A stretch of DNA of 64,000 nt, from positions 8,610,519 to 8,674,518 of the forward strand of contig OX155978.1 in NCBI GenBank assembly GCA_944548615.1. The letters run 5' to 3'. Made by a program: the position numbers and the translations under genes. Below are positions 56,551 through 64,000 of the stretch, one piece after another (the first letter of the stretch is position 1; every line of letters begins with the position of its first letter). The stretch is from Micropterix aruncella. Taxonomy: Eukaryota; Arthropoda; Insecta; Lepidoptera; Micropterigidae. The notes beneath the pieces were generated by a model that saw only the letters and a list, made by a program, of their open reading frames with translations, did no database searches and had not been told where the DNA came from.

Positions 56551-56912
56551 ACCCAGGGTTGGCTCCCGACGAGGGGACTCCTCAACGGTCGACGGCACAG
56601 ACACGAAATTATGTATGCGCATTCATCAGTTATGATAGCCCATTCTAAGTTTCACCATGACATGGTTGCTGCACCCAGGGTTCGCTCCCGACGAGGAAAG
56701 TCCTCAACGGTTAACAGCACATACACGAAATTTCGTATATGCATTCAATTACAACAGCCCATTCTAAGTTTAACCAAGACAGGACTGCGGCATTCAGGGT
56801 TGGCTTCCAACGAGGGAACTCCTCAACGGTCAACAGCACAGATACGACATTCTGTATACGCATTCAATTATGATAGTCCGTTATAAGTTTCACTATGTCA
56901 TGGCTGCTGCAC
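56551..56912. repeat. 120-bp minisatellite, locus 2, about three units
   Basis: Units begin ACCCAGGGTTGGCTCCCGAC at 56551, 56673 and about 56792 (periods 122 and 119). Each contains GTATRCGCATTCA and TTCACCATGACATGG-type blocks. Locus 1 is at 22866-23064. Confidence 0.85.
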
Positions 56913-57121
56913 ATATACATTTTTTTTGTAGCGTTTGAGATGTGGATGTATCAGAGAATGATCAAAGTATAAAGTATAAAGTATACAAGTATCCAGAAGG
57001 TTCAAAATATAATAATGGTTATGTTTGTTGATAAATGGTTTATGTTTGTTGTATTTTGATTAAGTAAATATGTTTTTTGTACCGTCTGTTTCCTGAATAA
57101 AATAAATTAGGAAATTAAAAA

Positions 57122-57714
57122 AAAATACGTGTGGCACTCGGGGACTGCCGCGGTAAAGCTATTGCATAGCATTTTTAACAACTTATGCAATTATAATTAT
57201 TTATTTATTTTATTTTTTCTGATATCAGATAACTGCGCTCTATCGGAAAACGTTGAAATTATTCCGAATCATTTGCGGCTGCGGTAGCAAATGATTCGGA
57301 ATAATTTAAACGTCTTCCGATAGAGCGCCGCGCACGATTTTTTTATTCAATAAAGCAAAAAAAAACGGATTTTTCGAAAAAAATCGTAGATAAAAAGATA
57401 GATAATTAAATTATCTTTAAAATGGTGCAGGTTTCATAATAATACGCCAGATAGTATTTGCGTAGTAGTCGATTTTGTGTTCGGTTAGACCTAATTTCAC
57501 AAATTAATTACACTATGTAATATAAACAAAATCTAAAATATTCAAAGCTATGAAAATTAGAAAAATGTTCTTGTTTAACATATATTTTTTCGAATCGTAA
57601 GCAGTACTCGTTTAGACGTGATTATCAGTTTAAAATCATTAATTTTCGTTAAGAAATTTCTTCATTCGGTCGCCGCGCTGCTAGGCCCGCGATAAAAGCT
57701 ATGCAATAGCTTAA
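57122..57714 (-). mobile_element. Non-autonomous inverted-repeat element (family M), copy 4
   Basis: Complete, about 593 bp, with both ends and the palindrome (57235-57330). It sits between an A run and an RTE fragment. Confidence 0.8.
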
Positions 57715-57716
57715 AA

Positions 57717-57962
57717 GGCACAGAGGTACTCAAAACCATAAAGAGGCGCAAGCTTGAATACTTCGACCATATAATGAGCAACCCCGAATACGAACTCCTG
57801 CAAATAATAACCCAGGGGAAAATTCAAGGCAAGAGGCAAGAGGAGGCTAGGGCGGCCAATGGTATCATGGCTGCAAAATCTACGCCAGTGTTTCCAGCTG
57901 AGCACTGGCACATTGTTCCGTGCGGCGTTCTCTAAGACGGAATGCACCAGGATAACGGACTA
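57717..57962 (+). pseudogene. RTE-type LINE, C-terminal fragment
   Basis: The frame reads EVLKTIKRRKLEYFDHIMSN, PEYELLQIITQGKIQGKRQ, then after a one-base shift RRLGRPMVSWLQNLRQCF and TLFRAAFSKTECTRI. This KRRKL.Y..HIM....Y.LLQ.I.QGKI.GKR...R...SWL.NLR order is diagnostic for RTE ORF ends. No RT palm remains. Confidence 0.75.
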
Positions 57963-57979
57963 TAAGAAAAAGATCTATA

Positions 57980-58654
57980 GAGTTGTCAACTACAACGGGC
58001 GAACCCGTCACCTCAGGAAGTTTTAACGATTAGTCGTTCTTTCCCCCGTGAAGTGAACGCAGAAGACTTGTACAAAACAATCCACCGCCAAGCTTCGCCA
58101 CATGCCCGCAAGAGGCCAACGCCTTTTAACCGCGAGATAGCCAGGAATGTTACCCAGCGGTCTTGCACTCACGCCCTTGCTTCCAATTGCGACCAGATCA
58201 CTCCGGTCTCTCGATTGGTTACGAGTTCGACGTCGCTTCCGCGGTCCTCTCCCTTACGAAGCGGTGAAACGGTGTATACCGAATCTATCGCGGACCACGG
58301 CATCCTTTGCCCGGCTGTTCACCCAGGATCAAGTAGCCGATGGTCGTTTCAAGAGCAGTCGCCGTAAGGTCCGCAACCACCCCCGCTCTATAGGAAACAA
58401 TACTGCTTCTAGACTCACCCGACTGTTAGTCAGAATGCACAGTCGATTGGCTTACGCCGCACGGTGACCGTCCAGAAGCGCCAGAAGGTTGATTCCTAGG
58501 GGAAACTAGCCCTAAGGCCAGAGTCCTACCCGGGCTCGCACTTCATGCGTGAGGGCTGTCGGATAGGTGTTGACCCGTGATTGTGACCAACCCTGAACAG
58601 AATGGGTCTTCGTGGCCAACTCAGGAAGGGCCCATTTGCTCCCTAAACAAAACA
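57980..58654 (-). mobile_element. S660 repeat, copy I, with target duplication
   Basis: A 16-bp duplication with one mismatch (AAGAAAAAGATCTATA, 57964-57979, and AAGAAAAAGATTTATA, 58655-58670) flanks it. The core ends at TTTGCTCCC; 12-14 extra A/C-rich bases (TAAACAAAACA) lie between it and the duplication, on the inferred 5' side. Confidence 0.85.
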
Positions 58655-58670
58655 AAGAAAAAGATTTATA

Positions 58671-59068
58671 ACATTATCTCTGAATATGGAAATATGGCGC
58701 CTTTTATTATGGAAATATGGCGCCGGATCATTTTAGCAAGTCCTCTAAATACCCTATTTAAAGCAAAATGACGCCAAGGGAACTTTAAGTAGAAACAAAT
58801 TCATGGGCTTTCTTTAAAAGATACACGTTTGCTGTCGAAAGTATATATGTATAATTTCAATTAAAATGAAACGGTATAATTCACCAATATTTTATTTTAT
58901 TTTAAATATTGGTTCATGCCATTTTTGTTTTAAAAAAATCGAATCTAAAACACAATTTTATCGTCACTTTTCCATTCAAATCAGCACTGATTTTTTAGTA
59001 ATACGAATAATGTTTGTTTTAAGATGATTGTAGATTTGTATTGGTGTTGTAGTAAACCAGTGATTAAA
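58671..59068. other. Unassigned AT-rich spacer
   Basis: No gene or repeat recognised. Confidence 0.4.
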
Positions 59069-59525
59069 CGAAATCACAACTAGGGTGGTTGACTACAGCG
59101 GGCGAGCCCGTAACCTCAGGAAGTTTTAACGATTAGTCGTTCTATCTCCCTGGAGTGAGCGCAGAAGACTTGGACAAAACAGTCCACCACATCTATCTAT
59201 CACAGTCTATCTCCACCACAAACCCGTAAGAGGCCAACGCCTTAACCGCAAGATAGCCAGAAGTGTTACCCAGCGGGCTTACAATCACGCCCTTACTTCC
59301 AATTGGTTACTAGTTCGAGGTCGCTTGCGCGGCCCTCTCCCTTACGAAGCGGTGAAACGGTGTATACCGAATCTATCGCGGACCACAGCGTCCTTTGCCC
59401 GGCTGTTCACCCAGGATCGGATAGCCGATGGCCGTTTCAAGAGCAGTCGCCGTAAAGTCCACAGCCACCCCCGCTCTATAGGAAACAGTACTGCTTCCAG
59501 ACGCCCCCGACTGTTAGTCAGAGTG

Positions 59526-60865
59526 TGGGAGCTAACTGGCCCATGATGGGTTGGCCACGAAGATCCATGTGTTCATGGTCGGTAACACTCACGGGTCAAC
59601 ACCCATCCGACGGCCTCCACGCACGGCGTGCGAACCTGGGTAGGACTCTGGCCCTGGTCAGTTTCCCCTGGGAATCTAACCTCTGGCGCTCCTGGACGGT
59701 CTGCGCACCGTGCGGCGCAAGCCAATCGATTGTGCACTCCGACTAACAACTTGCGGTGTCAACTACAAAGGGCGAGCCCGTCACCACACGACGTTTTAAC
59801 GATTTTCTCGTTCTGTCGCCCTGCAGTGAACGTAGAAGACTTTGGACAGAACAAATCCAACGTCCAGCTACGTCACAACCCGCAAGAAGCCAACGCCTTA
59901 CCGCGAGATAGCCAGTGTTACCTGGCGGACCGACCCTCGCGCCCTTGCTTCCAATTGTGACCAGATTTCTCCGGTCTCTCGATTGGTTCCGAGCTCGAGG
60001 TCGCTTGCGCGGTCATCTCCCTTACGAAGCGGTGAAACGGTGTACACCGAATCTATCGCGGACCAAGGCGTCCTTTGCCCGACTCTGAACCGGGATCGGA
60101 TGGCCAATGGTCATTTCAAGAGCAGTCGCCGTAAGGTAGACAAGCACCCCCGCTCTATAGGAAACAATAGAGTTCCTAGACTCCCCCGATTGTTAGTCGG
60201 AGAGCACAGTCGATTGGCTTGCGCCGCTCGATGTGCAGACCGTCCAGGAGCGCCAGAGGTTTGATTCCCAGGGGAGACTTGTTGACCCAGTGTCCTACCC
60301 AGGTTCGCACCCCATGCGTGGAGGCCATCGGATGGGTGTTGACCCGTGAGTGTGACCGACCCTGAACACATGGGTCATCGTGGCCACCTCATCATGGGCC
60401 CATTAGCTCCCAACTCCGACTAACAGTCAGGGGAGTCTGGAAGCTGTATTGTTTCCTATAGAGCGGGGGTGGTTGCGTACCTTACGGCGACTACTCTTGA
60501 AATGACCATTGGCCCTCCGATCCCGGGTTAGAGGCGGGCAAAGGACGCCATGGTCCGCGAAAGATTCGGTTTTCACCGTTTCCCCGCTTCGTAAGGGAGA
60601 GGACCGCGCAAGCGACCTCGAACTCGGAACCAATCGAGAGACCGGAGAAATCTGGTCACAATTGGTAAAAGGCGCGAGTGTCGCCCGCCAGGTAGCATTC
60701 CTGGCTATCTCGCGGTAAGGCGTTGGTCTCTTACGGGTTGTGGCGTAGCTAGACGCTGGATTGTTTTGTCCAAAGTCTTCTACGCTCACTGCAGGTCGAT
60801 AGAACGACTAATCGTTAAAACTTCCTGTGGTGACGGGCTCGCCCGTTGTAGTCGACAATTCAAGT
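59526..60865 (+). mobile_element. S660 repeat, copy K (middle of the nest)
   Basis: A 14-bp duplication TGTTAGTCAGAGTG lies at 59512-59525 and 60866-60879, inside copy J. Removing copy M and one duplication gives 663 bp, a complete element in the opposite orientation to its host. Confidence 0.9.
59749..60412 (-). mobile_element. S660 repeat, copy M (innermost of the nest)
   Basis: A 13-bp duplication ACTCCGACTAACA lies at 59736-59748 and 60413-60425, inside copy K. The copy is 664 bp, complete, and again opposite to its host. The insertion site is homologous to the site at which K entered J. Confidence 0.9.
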
Positions 60866-60949
60866 TGTTAGTCAGAGTGCGCAATCGATTGGCTTATGCG
60901 CACGGTGCGCAGACCGTCCAGGAGTTCCAGAAGGTTGATCGAAATCACA

Positions 60950-61805
60950 GAAAATTGTTTAAAATATCGTAAGTAAAATATCGCATGATCTATATGGCCA
61001 TTTTCCACAGGCATTTTCTTATATCCAACAACAGCCACTGAACCAGAAATTAAAATTTGTGTTTTATAATCGATAGCTCCAAAGATAAATAAAATAAAAA
61101 CAATAAAGAGAGCTGAAACGAACTGAACTGATATTATCAAAGTAATACTTCTCTTCAAAAGTCCTCCTCGTCAACGCCGAGACAGAGCGATTGATTCCAT
61201 TTGTTTGTTGGAGCCGAATCGAAGGACTTTTTCGTTTTCTAAAGGCCGTCTCCATCTCCTCCCTCTTTCCTAACTTCCTCCCCCCCACTGCCTTGATTCA
61301 ATAGACATATCGGATGGGATAATACAGCGAGTGACTTGATATGTCCCCGTCACTTCAACGAAAAATAGGGAGGTGTTTTGGGGAACGGCGCGATCGATAA
61401 TCGAAGCTTCGAAACATTCGATTTCAAGTTCTGGTATCGATATTAATGGAGGAACACCAGATAATAATTTCTGTGTGTATTTACAGCAAAATGTATACAA
61501 TAAATTTTCCTCGTCAACTACTCGCTTACAGATCAAATGATTCCTTCATTTTTCAAAAAAATCGGTTGGGTCAACCCAAGACTTTCCCGGAAAGTAGATG
61601 AGCCCTCCATGCCAATCCCTCGACCCTTCGGTGCCAACCACTAACCCCCTCCCCCCGCCCGCAAATCCACCCCCTCCGATAGTGAATGTGTTCGATTAAA
61701 ATCGGGAATATATTTCTGTTTTTTGTAGTCTTTTAGTAGTACTTCCTTAGTATTTTAGTAGTATTTTCGTATTATATTTGTAGTATTTCCCGTAGTTTTA
61801 AAATT
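60950..61805. other. Unassigned spacer
   Basis: AT-rich to 61130, then mixed with C-rich stretches (61630-61680). Short antisense frames have no recognisable motif. Confidence 0.35.
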
Positions 61806-61943
61806 GCATTTTTCCAATATCACTCTAGAACAGGCTAGTCCCAGTTGGATGACAGAATCAAATAAGCAAAAGGTTAAGGTTTTGCCATTCGGTTCCTGTT
61901 ATTTATCTATGCAAAATCAATGTTTTATAGTAATTAATTATTA
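61806..61943 (+). mobile_element. LINE 3'-terminal fragment
   Basis: CTCTAGAACAGGCTAGTCCC and CAGTTGGATGACAG match the 3' UTR end of the LINE at 2402-3277 closely. Only about 140 bp are present. A Helitron start follows directly. Confidence 0.7.
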
Positions 61944-61945
61944 AA

Positions 61946-62280
61946 TCTATATATATAAAACAAAGTCGGGTTTGTTCAAACACTTATAAATCCAGAACGG
62001 CTGGATCGATTTTCATGGTTTTTGATTTGTAGTATTTATCTCCGTCCCGAATAGTAGAATAACTATTAAAACAAAAATTGGAAAGTTGGCGAAAAATTAA
62101 AATAAAAGAGAAACATTTTCCGATACAAAATGTAAATCCGTGTTTTTCTCGTGGTCAATTGTACGTGGCATGTTCACGGGTCGGCAAATCATCCGCTTTA
62201 TTTGTTCTTGCGCCTGATTTTAAAAAAAAACAAAAAATGTCGTATATCACAAGGTGCTTCAATGAAGAGAATTAAACCGA
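61946..62280 (+). mobile_element. Helitron relic: 5' end plus helicase C-terminus
   Basis: It starts TCTATATATATAAAAC after A, followed by CCAGAACGGCTGGATCGATT, a common Helitron 5' region. From about 62100 it holds the end of the Rep/helicase frame. The middle of the element (Rep and most of the helicase) is deleted. Confidence 0.65.
62102..62275 (+). pseudogene. Helitron helicase (PIF1-like), C-terminal end
   Basis: The frame reads NVNPCFSRGQLYVACSRVGK then SSALFVLAPDF and a basic end. FS.GQLYVA.SRV is the last PIF1-type helicase motif as found in Helitron proteins. The natural stop follows. Everything upstream is missing. Confidence 0.7.
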
Positions 62281-62507
62281 GTGCATCCCATGCTGCACAC
62301 TATGTAAATAGTTTAATTCAATCATGTCTTGCTGACACGCGATTGATATACTTAATGTTTGTACTTTTATATTTCTTTTTTTGTTATTATCTTGAACGAA
62401 GTAGAAGGAATTTATTGGTCGAAGATTTGATATTGCCAGCTATAACGCTTTCCGGACAGTTTACGTGGACGCGAGTATATAGATGCACGACTGTGGTTAC
62501 GAGGATA

Positions 62508-62985
62508 TACGGATGAGGATCGTATATATAGGAAGACTGAGCGGAATATATATAGGAAGACTGAGCGGAGACTATATAGGAAGACTGAGCGGAGACTTCA
62601 GAGACTGCAAAATGCCTGCGCAAGATTTTGCTTTAGGATTCCTCCACGTCATCATGTGTCACCATTCCTTGCGAAAGCTTCCATGTTGAATATGAGTAAA
62701 AGAAGGCAGCTCCATCTTGCGACCCTTGTACTCAAGGTAGTACGCAATAAACAGCCGCGATATCTTTACTCGATTATGACGTGGTCCCGTAACCGGCATG
62801 TCCATTCAACACGGGCACGTGAACAACTTGCTATAATACCCAAGCACAAAACTACACATTTCCAGTGCAGCTTTTCGTATTATTCTGCGGTTGTATGGAA
62901 TCGGTTGGGAATGGCTTTGCGATCGAAATCAATTGCAGTATTTAAGGACCACTTTAAAAGTTTATTATTAAAGGAAGATATTTAG
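62508..62985 (+). pseudogene. LINE ORF2 C-terminal fragment with 24-bp triplication
   Basis: The frame includes LQRLQNACARFCFRIPPRHH, RQLHLATLVLKVVRNKQP, then FSYYSAVVWNRLG and FKDHFKSLLLKED and a stop, as in CR1/Jockey ORF2 ends. Upstream, TATAGGAAGACTGAGCGGA is present three times with a 24-bp period (62523-62594), giving an in-frame repeat of YRKTERR-like residues. Confidence 0.7.
62521..62594 (+). repeat. 24-bp tandem triplication
   Basis: Three units of TATAGGAAGACTGAGCGGA plus five variable bases, exactly 24 bp apart. Confidence 0.9.
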
Positions 62986-63495
62986 ATGTCATAATTTGAT
63001 TTTATTTTAAAATAACTATTGCTAATTGGATTATTACTATTGTCTTCGTTTATTTATTAATTTGTAACCTGATTATTTAATTTTAAATATTTTGATTTCG
63101 ATTATTTTTGATTTATTATATGTAGATTATTAAATTTATGTAATTACGTTATTTTCTTTTAATATCATTTGATGTTAAATATCTTCATTTTGATTATTTC
63201 GATTTGTGTATTTATTTGATTATGATTATTTGTATTTTTTGTTTTAAGATTTATTTGATTTGGTTATTTTATTTTAAAAATCATATACCTATGTATCAAT
63301 AATTAATAGGTGTGTCCTGAAAACCAGGATAAGAGATATCCTGAGGATACCCCTAATTTGCAGCGTTTGTAGCTTTATTTCATAGTCTTTGTCTATTTAT
63401 AGTTTTAATTTTTAATCTGTGTGTTCTTGTTTTTTTTTTTGTATATGTTTTTTATAACAGCTGCAAATAAATAAATAAATAAATAAATAAATAAA

Positions 63496-63870
63496 TGTGC
63501 TCCTAGTATCTTGTACTGGGCACGGCTCGAGTCTGTGGGATTACAGACTGATGTTTCGAGACTCAGGGAGAATGAGAAAAGGAAACCAAGGAGCCGGATC
63601 CGTTGAGCGACCTCGTAAGAGGGGTACCGGATATGCCGTCGCAACCTTGGGGGAAGGTGATTACTCGGGGAATGATAATTTCGGTTGCTTTTTCGCCGGT
63701 TTAAATAGGCCGTGAAATGATGCAATCCGAAAATATTCCGAGTACAAGTATTGTTTCATCGTGCTGATTCATAGCTACACGAGTCAAAATAATAGCTGAA
63801 TTGTGTCAGTGGATTTCACTGAAAGTCGATGCATTTGTTGATCGCATGTAATGGACTTAAGGTCCGTACA
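63496..63870 (-). mobile_element. LTR fragment (same family as LTR 3)
   Basis: It matches 32396-32748 (GTGCTCCTAGTATC, GGGCACGGCTCGAGTCTG, GGTTGCTTTTTCGCCGG). On the minus strand it starts TGTACGGACCTTAAG. The 3' part of the LTR is missing where the LINE ends. Confidence 0.7.
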
Positions 63871-64000
63871 GGTGACTGTTCTCCACGTCATTAATATTTT
63901 ACGTTGAACTGAACATCTTTACGATTCGATATTCCTCGATTGAGTTATCAAATCACGCCCTCCCTATTCCATCCACACCCTTTCGTTGGAGTGTTTGATA
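63871..64000. other. Unassigned window end
   Basis: Nothing recognised. If the LTR belonged to a full retrotransposon, its internal region would lie on the other side, so none is expected here. Confidence 0.4.

Larger units (their letters stand above)
59079..60939 (-). mobile_element. S660 repeat, copy J (outermost of a triple nest), 5' truncated
   Basis: A 10-bp duplication CGAAATCACA lies at 59069-59078 and 60940-60949. Sequence 59079-59525 continues at 60880-60939 after the inserted copies. About 155 bp at the GGGAGC end are missing although the duplication is intact, the pattern of 5' truncation in target-primed insertion if GGGAGC is the 5' end. Confidence 0.85.
62500..63495 (+). mobile_element. 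LINE 3' half (Jockey/CR1 group) with (TAAA)n tail
   Basis: It has an ORF2 C-terminal frame, an AT-rich 3' UTR of about 500 bp and about eight TAAA units at 63464-63495. The tail abuts an LTR fragment at GTGCTCCTAGTATC, a position internal to LTR 3, so the LINE probably inserted in that LTR. Confidence 0.75.

Overview
This window looks like insect nuclear DNA, most likely from a moth or butterfly. It is AT-rich and shows no operons, no bacterial genes and no convincing host gene. Almost everything recognisable is transposable-element (TE) sequence. There are APE-type LINEs of the Jockey/CR1 group with TAAA-, TTTGA- or TTGTA-type tails, RTE-type LINEs, Penelope-like elements (PLEs), a mariner, a Tc1-like relic, solo LTRs, Helitron relics and several families of short inverted-repeat elements. 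The Lepidoptera assignment rests on the Helitron-like unit at 55525-55995, whose ends I recognise from moth and butterfly genomes. It is an inference. The density of nested, broken TEs suggests heterochromatin or a W chromosome, also an inference.

Layout. 1-712 is a piggyBac-like non-autonomous element ending at TTAA, with a LINE 3' end inside. 1070-1735 holds two foldback elements. 2369-7991 is one DD34D mariner flanked by TA and split by a LINE 3' end, two solo LTRs with 4-bp duplications, and a short inverted-repeat element that itself carries a LINE. 9067-13050 is a PLE (reverse transcriptase plus GIY-YIG) between very long (TA)n tracts. 13.1-30.3 kb is a patchwork of LINE 3' ends, inverted-repeat elements and PLE relics. 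26.6-34.8 kb, 39.9-44.4 kb, 53.5-54.2 kb and 58.0-60.9 kb carry copies of a GC-rich ~663-bp repeat, called S660 here. 35.1-43.3 kb holds RTE and LINE fragments and non-autonomous DNA elements. 45.0-48.0 kb is the most complete LINE (endonuclease plus RT, several disabling breaks). 49-57.9 kb holds a PLE fragment, nested inverted-repeat elements, a Tc1-like relic, a Helitron-like unit, a 120-bp minisatellite and an RTE fragment. 61.8-63.9 kb holds a LINE 3' end, a Helitron helicase end, another LINE 3' half and an LTR fragment.

The most interesting item is S660. At least 13 copies occur, six to eight of them bounded by perfect or near-perfect 10-16 bp target-site duplications, with no poly(A) tail and a constant length of 662-665 bp for intact copies. 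Two copies are nested inside one another to a depth of three, and both inner insertions hit the same 13-14 bp site of the host copy. Truncation side, a snap-back at one end and weak Pol III-like boxes suggest it is a long SINE-like retroposon whose 5' end is GGGAGC. Strand for S660 copies below follows that inferred orientation: '+' means the GGGAGC end is at the low coordinate.

No coding sequence here appears intact. The longest uninterrupted ones are the LINE RT at 5571-6827 and the two PLE halves at 9585-10439 and 10436-11533. TE clade names come from motif recognition only; no database search was run.
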